Part shown: piece by piece, positions 25,664 to 33,109 of the stretch | Position numbering within the stretch: position 1 is the first letter of the stretch | Layout: the number at the start of each line of letters is the position of its first letter | Assembly (NCBI GenBank): GCA_027065045.1 | Contig: JAMOOX010000081.1 | Location: forward strand, 1-41,036 | Source of the DNA: Campylobacteraceae bacterium | Lineage (GTDB): Bacteria > Campylobacterota > Campylobacteria > Campylobacterales > Sulfurovaceae | Length of the DNA stretch: 41,036 nt | Direction: 5' to 3' | The notes under the pieces: generated by a model | The model's input: only the letters and a program-made list of their open reading frames with translations | What the model was told of the DNA's origin: nothing | Database searches by the model: none | Program-made: the position numbers and the translations under genes

Positions 25664-26500
25664 ATGAGAATAATTAAAAGTTCATTATTGATAGCCTCTT
25701 TGGCTCTATCTAGTCTAAGTGCTAGTAATGTGATAGCTACTGTAAATGGAAAGAGTATTACTAAAAGTGATGCAGATATATTTCTAAAAGCATCTTCTTC
25801 TCCAGATACATTTGATAGTGTTCCAAATGAACATAAAAAATTGATTGTAGATAGATTAATAGAGAGAATTCTATTTATTGAAGCTGCCAAAAAAGATGGT
25901 GTAGAGAAAAATCCTCTATACACAGAAAATTTAGAAAAATTAAAAGATGAGTTATTAATTAATTTATGGATGAAAGAACAGATGGCTAATGCTATTGTAA
26001 GTAATAGTGAAGCAAAAGATTTTTTTGATAAAAATAAAGAGAAGTTTTCAAATCCTCCAAAAGCAAAAGCTAGTCATATATTACTCAAGAGTGAAGATGA
26101 AGCAAAAGCTATTATCAAAGAGCTAGAGGTTTTAAAGGGTGATGAATTAAAAGCTAAGTTTATAGAGTTAGCTAAATCTAAATCAATAGGACCATCAGGA
26201 GTTAATGGTGGAGATTTAGGAGAGTTTAGTAGCGAACAGATGGTACCAGAGTTTTCAAAAGCTACATTTGCTCTAAAAGATGGAGAGATAACAAAATCAC
26301 CTGTAAAAACACAATTTGGTTATCATATAATCTATTTAGAGAAACTAACTCCAAAGAGTGATATGGATTTTGATACTGTAAAAGAGAGTATTGTAAATTC
26401 ACTTAAACAGCAACAATTTACTACAAAGCTTACAGAAGTAGCAAACGAACTAAGAAATAAATCTAAGATTACAATTATAGATTTAAACTCTACAAAATAG
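25664..26500 (+). CDS. Periplasmic SurA-like peptidyl-prolyl isomerase (PEB4/Cbf2 type)
   Basis: The 278-residue protein has a signal peptide (about 1-20, SLSAS), an N-terminal chaperone region (NVIATVNGKSITKSDADIFL), a parvulin domain (about 132-228; KASHILLKSEDEAK, GPSGVNGGDLGEF, TQFGYHIIYLEK) and a closing helix. The organisation matches Campylobacter PEB4 and Helicobacter HP0175, periplasmic chaperones for outer-membrane proteins. A related protein lacking the parvulin domain is encoded next to it. Confidence 0.92.
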   Translation: MRIIKSSLLIASLALSSLSASNVIATVNGKSITKSDADIFLKASSSPDTFDSVPNEHKKLIVDRLIERILFIEAAKKDGVEKNPLYTENLEKLKDELLINLWMKEQMANAIVSNSEAKDFFDKNKEKFSNPPKAKASHILLKSEDEAKAIIKELEVLKGDELKAKFIELAKSKSIGPSGVNGGDLGEFSSEQMVPEFSKATFALKDGEITKSPVKTQFGYHIIYLEKLTPKSDMDFDTVKESIVNSLKQQQFTTKLTEVANELRNKSKITIIDLNSTK

Positions 26501-26505
26501 AACTA

Positions 26506-26534
26506 TTAACTAACTATTTACTTTAGTTAGTTAA
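26506..26534. repeat. Perfect 11 bp inverted repeat (hairpin) between the PEB4-like gene and its paralogue
   Basis: TTAACTAACTA (26506-26516) is the exact reverse complement of TAGTTAGTTAA (26524-26534), with a 7-base loop. It starts 6 bases after the upstream stop. There is no clear U run on the plus strand, so it may be a weak terminator, a 3' stabilising hairpin, or a processing site. Confidence 0.6.
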
Positions 26535-26567
26535 AATTTAACAAATTATAAGACAAAAAGGGAACAA

Positions 26568-27059
26568 ATGAAAAAAATTATCACAACTTCAATCGTAGCA
26601 ATAGCATTAGCAACAACAATGGTAAGCGCAAAAGATAAGGTAATTGGTACAGTAGATGGTATTAATATTACAGAAGTAGAGGCTAATAAATTTTTGACAG
26701 CTATTACACCAAAAGGTAAAAAAACTATACTTTTTGCTGACCTTAGTAAAAAAGATAAAGACTCTATCGTTAAAAATCTAGCACCAGGTACTCTTATCAA
26801 AGCAAAAGCTCTTAAAGAGGTTTCAACAGATGAGAAAGAGCAAATCATAGCTAACTACTGGATGCAAAAGAAATTAGCAGACTTTAAAGCTACTGATGCT
26901 GAAGCAAAAAAAATCTATACAAAAAATAAAAAGAGTTATGTAAAAAACAAAAAACAACTAACATTTAAAGATGTAAAAGATTTTATCAAAATGCAAATCA
27001 AACAGAAAAAACTTGTTGATAGCGTAATGAAAAAAGCAAAAGTTGTAATTTCAAAATAA
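26568..27059 (+). CDS. Periplasmic PEB4-like chaperone paralogue without a parvulin domain
   Basis: The 163-residue protein has a strong signal peptide (about 1-21, MVSAK) and then aligns with the two ends of the neighbouring PEB4-like protein: DKVIGTVDGINITEVEANKFL matches its N-terminal strand, IIANYWMQKKLADFKATDAEAKKIY matches LLINLWMKEQMANAIVSNSEAKDFF, and FKDVKDFIKMQIKQKKL matches the final helix. The parvulin catalytic domain between these is absent. It is thus a SurA_N-type holdase fold, very Lys-rich. AAGGGA at 26558-26563 supports the start. Its codon use (many GCA, GTA, AAA) suggests good expression. Confidence 0.75.
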   Translation: MKKIITTSIVAIALATTMVSAKDKVIGTVDGINITEVEANKFLTAITPKGKKTILFADLSKKDKDSIVKNLAPGTLIKAKALKEVSTDEKEQIIANYWMQKKLADFKATDAEAKKIYTKNKKSYVKNKKQLTFKDVKDFIKMQIKQKKLVDSVMKKAKVVISK

Positions 27060-27082
27060 TTTAATTTATCTAAGGAAAATAT

Positions 27083-28156
27083 ATGTCTCTAAAAGTTTTG
27101 GATAGTATAGATGCTGGTGTGGTAACTGGTGATAGTCTCACAAGATTGTTTGTCATTGCAAAAGAGGAGGGTTATGCCCTTCCTGCTGTAAATGTAGTTG
27201 GTACAAACTCTATTAATGGGGTTTTGGAGACTGCAAAAGATGTTAATTCCCCTGTGATTATCCAATTCTCAAATGGTGGTGCTTCATTTTATGGAGGTAA
27301 AGGTATAGATTCTGATACCTCTGCCACTCTTGGTGCAATATCAGGGGCAAAACATATTCATATTATGGCAGAGGCTTATGGTGTGCCTGTGATTATTCAT
27401 ACAGACCATGCGAGTAGAAAATTACTTCCTTGGATAGACTCTCTACTAGAAGCTAGTGAAGCACATTACAAAATTTATGGTAAACCTTTATTCTCTTCTC
27501 ATATGATAGACCTTTCAGAAGAGCCAATAGAAGATAATATCGCTACTTGTAAAAAATATCTTGAAAGAATGTCTAAAATAGATATGACTTTAGAGATAGA
27601 ACTAGGAGTAACAGGTGGAGAAGAGGATGGAATAGATAATAGTGATATTGATAATGCTCTACTCTATACTCAACCATCAGAGGTAGCTTATGCCTATGAA
27701 GAGCTTAGTAAAATTAGCCCAAACTTTACAATAGCAGCATCATTTGGTAATGTCCATGGTGTATATAAACCAGGCAATGTAATGCTTACCCCAAAAATAC
27801 TTGATAACTCTCAAAAGTTTATAGAAGAGAAGTATAATACTCCTAAACAACCTATTAACTTCGTATTTCACGGTGGTTCTGGTTCTGAACTTGCTGATAT
27901 TAGAGAGGCTATTGAGTATGGTGTGATTAAGATGAATATTGATACTGATACTCAATGGGCTTTTTGGGCTGGTACAAAAGAGTATGAGGCTAAATATAGA
28001 GATTATTTACAATCTCAAATTGGTAATCCTGATGGGGAGGATAAACCAAATAAAAAATATTATGACCCAAGAAAATGGCTTAGAGAGGGTGAAATTTCTC
28101 TAAAAAATAGACTTAAACGCTCTTATGAAGATTTAAATGCTATAAATAGAAACTAG
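27083..28156 (+). CDS. fba: Fructose-bisphosphate aldolase, class II
   Basis: The 357-residue enzyme is of normal class IIA length. It shows YALPAVNVVGTNSINGVLE, HIIHTDHAS-type VIIHTDHASRKLLPW (catalytic Asp and zinc His), LEIELGVTGGEEDG, FVFHGGSGS and KMNIDTDTQWAFWAG. It condenses dihydroxyacetone phosphate and glyceraldehyde 3-phosphate and serves glycolysis or gluconeogenesis in the cytoplasm. AAGGAA precedes the ATG. The flavoprotein gene follows after 2 bases. Confidence 0.96.
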   Translation: MSLKVLDSIDAGVVTGDSLTRLFVIAKEEGYALPAVNVVGTNSINGVLETAKDVNSPVIIQFSNGGASFYGGKGIDSDTSATLGAISGAKHIHIMAEAYGVPVIIHTDHASRKLLPWIDSLLEASEAHYKIYGKPLFSSHMIDLSEEPIEDNIATCKKYLERMSKIDMTLEIELGVTGGEEDGIDNSDIDNALLYTQPSEVAYAYEELSKISPNFTIAASFGNVHGVYKPGNVMLTPKILDNSQKFIEEKYNTPKQPINFVFHGGSGSELADIREAIEYGVIKMNIDTDTQWAFWAGTKEYEAKYRDYLQSQIGNPDGEDKPNKKYYDPRKWLREGEISLKNRLKRSYEDLNAINRN

Positions 28157-28158
28157 AT

Positions 28159-29379
28159 TTGCTTTATGATGTTATAGTCATTGGTGGTGGTGGGGCAGGA
28201 ATGATTGCCTCTATCACTGCTAAAACAACCAATCAAAATGTACTACTATTAGATAAACTCCCATCTCTTGGAGTGAAACTCAAAGCTACTGGTGGTGGCA
28301 AATGTAATCTTACAAACAAGCTATCTCAAAATGAATTTATAGATAAATTTGGTAAAAATGGTAGATTTATTAGAGATGCCTTATCTCAATTTAACTCAAA
28401 TGATTTAATCAAATTCCTATTAGATATAGGAGTAGAGACGACATCACTTGATGGATTTAGAGTATTTCCTACAAGTCGTAACTCTCAAACAGTATTAAAT
28501 GCTTTTATCAAAGAGCTTTATAGATTAGAGATAGATATTAAACTCAATCAATTAGTAACTAAAATAGATAAAAAAGATAATATATTTCAAATCACAACCA
28601 ATCAAAATAGTTTCAACTCCAAAAATATAATTATAGCCTCTGGTGGATTAGGATTTAGCTCTCTTGGGGCTGATATTAATGGATATAAACTAATAGAAGA
28701 TATTGGACATAAAATCACTCCTCTATACCCTGCTATGAAACCATTATCCACTATTGAGAGTTGGGTATCTAATTGTAGGGCTGATACAATATCACAAGTA
28801 GAGATTAGAGTTGATATAAAAAAGCATAAAAAACTCAAAGCCAAAGGGGATTTAATATTTACCCAAAATGGAATTAGAGGACCTCTTATATTAGATTTTG
28901 CAAGAGAACTTACCCCATTAATAGCAAAATATGGTAAAGTGCCTATTTTATTAAATTTTATCAAAGGCAAAAATGAAGAGGATATAAGAGTATATCTCAA
29001 AAACTCTCAAAAAGATAAAACTATATTAGAGATAATATCTAATCTTATACCAAAATCAGTAGCAATAGAGATTTTAAAACTATCAAATATTGATATAGAT
29101 ATAAGATACAATCAAATATCAGGATATAATAGAGATATACTAATCAAAAATTTAGTATGGACTCCTCTTACAATTATAGATAATAACTATTTTAAAGATG
29201 CAATGGTTACAAGAGGTGGAGTATCACTCAAAGAGATAAACCCCAAAACTATGGGTAGCAAAAAGATAGATGGAGTATATTTTGCTGGAGAGGTAATAGA
29301 TATAGATGGTCCATGTGGAGGATATAACCTACAATGGGCATTTTCTAGTGGAGTCTTAGCAGGTAGATTATTAAAATAA
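28159..29379 (+). CDS. BaiN/HI0933-family FAD-dependent oxidoreductase
   Basis: The 406-residue flavoprotein starts at TTG and has the dinucleotide-binding motif VIVIGGGGAGMIAS, the family block KLKATGGGKCNLTN, FPTSRNSQTVLNAF, ASGGLGFSSLGADINGY, and the C-terminal FAD contact FAGEVIDIDGPCGGYNLQWAFSSG. This is the HI0933 (YhiN/BaiN) family; its physiological substrate is not known in these bacteria. It probably shares a transcript with fba, and a weak hairpin follows. Confidence 0.92.
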   Translation: MLYDVIVIGGGGAGMIASITAKTTNQNVLLLDKLPSLGVKLKATGGGKCNLTNKLSQNEFIDKFGKNGRFIRDALSQFNSNDLIKFLLDIGVETTSLDGFRVFPTSRNSQTVLNAFIKELYRLEIDIKLNQLVTKIDKKDNIFQITTNQNSFNSKNIIIASGGLGFSSLGADINGYKLIEDIGHKITPLYPAMKPLSTIESWVSNCRADTISQVEIRVDIKKHKKLKAKGDLIFTQNGIRGPLILDFARELTPLIAKYGKVPILLNFIKGKNEEDIRVYLKNSQKDKTILEIISNLIPKSVAIEILKLSNIDIDIRYNQISGYNRDILIKNLVWTPLTIIDNNYFKDAMVTRGGVSLKEINPKTMGSKKIDGVYFAGEVIDIDGPCGGYNLQWAFSSGVLAGRLLK

Positions 29380-29382
29380 TAG

Positions 29383-29396
29383 CTCTTATTTAAGAG
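29383..29396 (+). terminator. Weak hairpin, possible terminator after the flavoprotein gene
   Basis: CTCTT (29383-29387) pairs with AAGAG (29392-29396) around ATTT, followed by TCTTTAT. The stem is short, so this is a weak terminator at best. It lies just after the stop codon and before the rpsB promoter. Confidence 0.35.
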
Positions 29397-29428
29397 TCTT
29401 TATCAACTTCCCTTAAACAAATTTAGAA

Positions 29429-29434
29429 TATAAT
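29429..29434 (+). promoter_or_regulatory. -10 element of rpsB-tsf
   Basis: TATAAT at 29429-29434 precedes rpsB by about 125 bases, which leaves a long untranslated leader with visible secondary structure (29463-29516). AAGGAG at 29548-29553 is the ribosome binding site. Confidence 0.6.
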
Positions 29435-29462
29435 TCCAAACTTATTTTGTAATAAGTAAATA

Positions 29463-29516
29463 CTCAGGTAGTTATTCCTTGAATGGTTGCGATATTTATC
29501 GTTGATGACTGCTGAG
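29463..29516 (+). promoter_or_regulatory. Structured rpsB leader, candidate S2 autoregulatory element
   Basis: In the leader, CTCAG (29463-29467) pairs with CTGAG (29512-29516) and AGTTAT (29470-29475) pairs with ATGACT (29505-29510, one G-U pair), with a GT/G internal loop between the helices. Inside, CGAT (29490-29493) pairs with ATCG (29498-29501). Ribosomal protein leaders often bind their own product; S2 control of rpsB-tsf is known in enterobacteria. Whether this structure binds S2 is inference. Confidence 0.5.
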
Positions 29517-29559
29517 GATTAAACCAAAATTTAAACAAACATATAGCAAGGAGCTAAAC

Positions 29560-30339
29560 ATGGTAACAATGAAAGATTTATTAGAGTGTGGTGTACATTT
29601 CGGTCACCAAACGAGAAGATGGAATCCAAAAATGAAGAAATTTATTTTTGCAGAGAGAAAAAATATCTATATTATTGACTTACAAAAAACATTAAGATAC
29701 TTTAAATATACTTATAATGTAGTAAGAGATGCAGCAGCAGAGGGTAAAAGCGTACTATTTGTTGGTACAAAAAAACAAGCTAGAAATGCTATTAAAGAAC
29801 ATGCTCAAAGATGTGGTATGCCATTTGTAGCTACAAGATGGTTAGGTGGAATGCTTACAAACTACCCAACAATCAAAAAATCAATTAGAAAATTAGAAAT
29901 TATTGAACAGATGGAAGAGAATGGTCAAATTGAACTTCTTACAAAAAAAGAGGCTCTAATTTTACTTAGAAAAAAAGAGAAATTAAACTCTTATTTAGAG
30001 GGTTTTAGAAATATGAAAACTCTTCCTGATATTATGTTTGTAGTTGATACTGTAAAAGAGCATATTGCAGTAAAAGAGGCTAGAAGACTTGGTATGAAAG
30101 TGGTTGCTCCACTAGATACAAACTGTGACCCTGATATTGTAGATTATCCAATCCCTGGAAATGATGATGCTATTCGTTCAATCAACCTATTTTGTAAAGA
30201 GATGGCTGATGCTATTATAGAGGGTAGAACTGCTTCTGAAGAGGTTGTAGAAGAGGAAATCGTTGAAGCATCTCAAGAAGAGATAAAAGAGATTGTTGAA
30301 GAGGCTAAAACTGAAGAGAGTACAGAGGAAGCAAAGTAA
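29560..30339 (+). CDS. rpsB: 30S ribosomal protein S2
   Basis: The 259-residue protein begins [24 protein letters not shown]-like, with the canonical S2 block [16 protein letters not shown], and contains KYIIDLQKT-like [24 protein letters not shown] and RWLGGMLTN. Residues after about 225 form an acidic Glu-rich tail ([11 protein letters not shown]..) common in Campylobacterota. The gene overlaps tsf by one base (TAATG). Confidence 0.98.
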   Translation: MVTMKDLLECGVHFGHQTRRWNPKMKKFIFAERKNIYIIDLQKTLRYFKYTYNVVRDAAAEGKSVLFVGTKKQARNAIKEHAQRCGMPFVATRWLGGMLTNYPTIKKSIRKLEIIEQMEENGQIELLTKKEALILLRKKEKLNSYLEGFRNMKTLPDIMFVVDTVKEHIAVKEARRLGMKVVAPLDTNCDPDIVDYPIPGNDDAIRSINLFCKEMADAIIEGRTASEEVVEEEIVEASQEEIKEIVEEAKTEESTEEAK

Positions 30340-31400
30340 TGGCAAATTTTGGTCCAAAAGATATTAAAAAATTAAGAGAGATGACTAGTGCGGGTATGAT
30401 GGATTGTAAAAATGCCCTAAAAGATAGTGATGGAGATATGGACAAAGCAGTTGTATGGCTAAAAGAAAAAGGTCTCGGTGCTGCTGCTAAAAAAGCTTCT
30501 AAAGTAGCTGCTGAGGGTCTTATTGCTGTGAAATTTGATGATAACAAAGCATCTATTGTAGAGATTAACTCTCAAACAGACTTTGTTGCTAAAAATGATA
30601 CTTTTGTCAATGTTACAAAAGAGATAGCAAATCATGCATTTAATAACTCTCTTGTAGATGCTGATGCTATCAATAATTCAGAGATAGATGGAGAAGCATT
30701 TGCTGATTATCTTTCACTTAAAATCTCTAAAATTGGAGAAAACCTTGTAGTTAGAAGAGCAGGTTTTATAGCTGGTGATGATACAACTGCTATAAATGGT
30801 TATCTTCATGCAAATGGTCAAATTGGTGTGATTTTATCTGCTAAATGTGATACTCCAGAAGTAGCAAAAGTAATCGCTGTTGAACTTAAAAATATAGCTA
30901 TGCATATATCTGCTATGAACCCAAAAACTTTGAGTTACAAAGATTTTGATGCAGAGTTTATCGCTAGTGAAACAACAGGTAGAATTGTAAGTATTGAGAA
31001 AGAGAATGAAGAGTTGAAAAGACTTGGAAAGCCTCTTAAAAATGTACCTACATATATCTCTATGGCTCAACTTACTGATGAAGTTTTAGCACAAGCTAAA
31101 GCTGATATTGAAGCAGAGCTTAAAGCAGAGGGTAAACCTGAAAAAATCTTTGATAGAATTGTACCAGGAAAGATGGAAAGATTTATATCAGATAATACAA
31201 CTCTTGACCAAGAGTTAGCTCTACTTGACCAAAAATTTGTAATGGATGATAAAATTACAGTAGCTACTCACATTCAAAATGTAGCAAAAAAAGCTGGTGG
31301 AAATGCTGAAATAAACTCATTTATTAGACTTGAAGTTGGTGAAGGTATTGAAGTAGAAGAGGAAGATTTTGCAGCAGAAGTTGCGGCACAAATGGGATAA
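30339..31400 (+). CDS. tsf: Translation elongation factor Ts
   Basis: The 353-residue protein starts with the UBA-like domain (KKLREMTSAGMMDCKNAL) and has the core EF-Tu contact block VEINSQTDFVAKN and the second half RPLKNVPTY-like GKPLKNVPTYISMAQL. The length is that of the long EF-Ts form with an inserted segment found in this phylum. It exchanges GDP for GTP on EF-Tu. Translation is coupled to rpsB by the overlap. Confidence 0.98.
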   Translation: MANFGPKDIKKLREMTSAGMMDCKNALKDSDGDMDKAVVWLKEKGLGAAAKKASKVAAEGLIAVKFDDNKASIVEINSQTDFVAKNDTFVNVTKEIANHAFNNSLVDADAINNSEIDGEAFADYLSLKISKIGENLVVRRAGFIAGDDTTAINGYLHANGQIGVILSAKCDTPEVAKVIAVELKNIAMHISAMNPKTLSYKDFDAEFIASETTGRIVSIEKENEELKRLGKPLKNVPTYISMAQLTDEVLAQAKADIEAELKAEGKPEKIFDRIVPGKMERFISDNTTLDQELALLDQKFVMDDKITVATHIQNVAKKAGGNAEINSFIRLEVGEGIEVEEEDFAAEVAAQMG

Positions 31401-31407
31401 AATCAAT

Positions 31408-31430
31408 ATGTAGGCTTTTTGCGCCTACAT
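31408..31430 (+). terminator. Hairpin downstream of tsf, probable terminator or attenuator
   Basis: ATGTAGGC (31408-31415) pairs exactly with GCCTACAT (31423-31430) around a 7-base loop TTTTTGC. The tail is TTGATT, so the U run is short. The next gene starts 14 bases after the hairpin, so some read-through may occur. Confidence 0.55.
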
Positions 31431-31444
31431 TTGATTAACTATTT

Positions 31445-32101
31445 ATGTTAATAGAAGCCTTAAATATTGCCCACTCTTTTGATTATGAGTTATATAATAG
31501 TATAGATTTCAATCTAAAAAACAATCAAAGTATTGCTATTTTAGGTAGAAGTGGAAGTGGAAAATCTACACTATTATACAACCTATCATCATTTCTAAAG
31601 CCCTCACATGGGGATATAAAACTTTTAAATCAAGATATTTATAATATAAGTGAGAGTGATTTAATAAAATTACGAAGATATAATATAGGTATGATATTTC
31701 AATCTCACTATCTTTTTAAGGGTATGAATGGGATTAATAATATAGATATTGCTAGGATTTTATCTAATACTCCACAAGACAAAAAACTTTTAGAGAAGCT
31801 AGAGATAGAGAGAGTGGTATCTCAAAAAGTATCTGATTTATCAGGTGGGCAACAACAAAGAGTATCAATAGCAAGAGTACTAAATAAACAACCAAATATT
31901 ATTTTTGCAGATGAACCCACTGGAAACTTAGATAAAACAACAGCAAGACTTGTGATGAAAGTTTTATTAGAGTATATAAGTAGTGGTGAGCGAGGATTAG
32001 TCCTCGTAACTCATGATGAAGAGATTGCTAATATGTGTGATAAAATTTATAGATTAGAAGATAAGAAATTAAATGAGATTAAGATTTCAAAATTTTTATA
32101 G
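31445..32101 (+). CDS. ABC transporter ATP-binding protein, LolD-like
   Basis: The 218-residue ATPase has Walker A GRSGSGKST (34-42), Q loop MIFQSHYLF, signature LSGGQ (132-136), Walker B NIIFADEP with E157, and H loop VTHDEE. It belongs to the LolD/MacB branch of ABC ATPases. No permease gene is adjacent, so its membrane partner is elsewhere. No clear ribosome binding site is seen, and it may rely on tsf read-through. Its 3' end overlaps the following gene by 29 bases. Confidence 0.85.
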   Translation: MLIEALNIAHSFDYELYNSIDFNLKNNQSIAILGRSGSGKSTLLYNLSSFLKPSHGDIKLLNQDIYNISESDLIKLRRYNIGMIFQSHYLFKGMNGINNIDIARILSNTPQDKKLLEKLEIERVVSQKVSDLSGGQQQRVSIARVLNKQPNIIFADEPTGNLDKTTARLVMKVLLEYISSGERGLVLVTHDEEIANMCDKIYRLEDKKLNEIKISKFL

Positions 32102-32960
32102 ATACTATAATAATCTATCAATAGAAGATACAATAGAGTATTTTTCTATCTTTGGTGGAGTAGAAGAGCTGATAGAGATTGATATATCACCTACTCTTAG
32201 CCAAAGTATATCTAATAATATATTAAAAAACTTCTCTCAATATAGTAATATTATAGCCCCATCATATCTAAGCAAAAAACCATACAGAGATGTCTTGATA
32301 GCCATAGCCAAGGGAGATGGAAGAGTATCTAATATACTTAAACGCTCTCATATCTATGACTCTATCACCAAAGATATACTTGATGAATTAATAGAACTAG
32401 AGATACTCAAGGAAGAATACTCAAGAGAAAAACCTATCAAACAACACCCCAAACAGAAACTAAAAAAACATCTAAGAGGCTATCAAATAGAGTCTAAAAT
32501 AAGATTTGTAGAACCATTTTATCGTTTTTGGTTTGGATTTGTAGAGCCATTTAGATTGGAGATTAAAGATAATATTTATGATAACTTTATAGAATATTTT
32601 GAGTTACACCATAATAGATTGATGAGTTTGGTATTTGAACAGCTCTCAAATGAGATTATAAACTATAAATTTGAGACTATATCAAGTGGTAGCTATTGGA
32701 ATAGAGATAGTGAGTTTGATATATTAGCAGTTACTACAAATAAAAAAATAATAATTGGTGAATGTAAATATAAAAATAGAAAAATATGTAAAAATGAATT
32801 AACAAAATTGCAATATAAAACCACTCAAAATGGTATAAATGTAAATTACTATGCACTATTTTCTAAAAATGGATTTTCCAAAGAGCTAATGAAGAGCAGA
32901 GATAAAAATCTACTGCTATATACTCTTGATGATTTTAAAGAGTATTTAATAGAAATATGA
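32073..32960 (+). CDS. Stand-alone DUF234 (PD-(D/E)XK) protein without ATPase domain
   Basis: The 295-residue protein resembles the C-terminal part of archaeal-type COG1672 ATPases: a winged-helix segment (about 70-115; YRDVLIAIAKGDGRVSNILKR), IRFVEPFYRFWFGFVEP in the middle, and a nuclease-like core with D216 (EFDILAV) and the triad E230-C231-K232 (IIGECKYK). The usual N-terminal P-loop ATPase is not present here or in the upstream ABC gene. The start at 32073 gives a 29-base overlap with the ABC gene; a shorter start is possible. Its function is unknown. Confidence 0.75.
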   Translation: MRLRFQNFYRYYNNLSIEDTIEYFSIFGGVEELIEIDISPTLSQSISNNILKNFSQYSNIIAPSYLSKKPYRDVLIAIAKGDGRVSNILKRSHIYDSITKDILDELIELEILKEEYSREKPIKQHPKQKLKKHLRGYQIESKIRFVEPFYRFWFGFVEPFRLEIKDNIYDNFIEYFELHHNRLMSLVFEQLSNEIINYKFETISSGSYWNRDSEFDILAVTTNKKIIIGECKYKNRKICKNELTKLQYKTTQNGINVNYYALFSKNGFSKELMKSRDKNLLLYTLDDFKEYLIEI

Positions 32961-33025
32961 TAAATGGTCTGGTGGTGCTTGGTGTGGGCAAATTGGTATA
33001 TTTGGGGTACAAAAAATAGATAGTA

Positions 33026-33047
33026 TGGTGTAATTACAATTACACCA
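33026..33047. repeat. 22 bp palindrome upstream of polA
   Basis: TGGTGTAATT (33026-33035) and AATTACACCA (33038-33047) are exact inverted repeats separated only by AC. The stem is too short-looped for a good RNA hairpin, so a protein-binding site is more likely. It lies about 23 bases upstream of the presumed -10 of polA. Confidence 0.6.
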
Positions 33048-33067
33048 ATTTAAAATAATCAATAGAA

Positions 33068-33080
33068 TGGTATAATACCA
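33068..33080 (+). promoter_or_regulatory. polA -10 element embedded in a palindrome
   Basis: TATAAT at 33071-33076 is the centre of a 13-base palindrome, TGGTATAATACCA. It shares its TGGT.TAAT half-site with the larger palindrome at 33026-33047. ATG follows at 33110. Two similar palindromes spanning a promoter look like an operator pair, but no regulator is known here. Confidence 0.5.
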
Positions 33081-33109
33081 AACCACAAATACAACACAAG
33101 ATAATAAAT

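Noticed and set aside
29504-29559. A short upstream ORF in the rpsB leader
   Set aside because: Available ATGs lack a ribosome binding site and sit within the helix strands; the leader is better explained as structured RNA.
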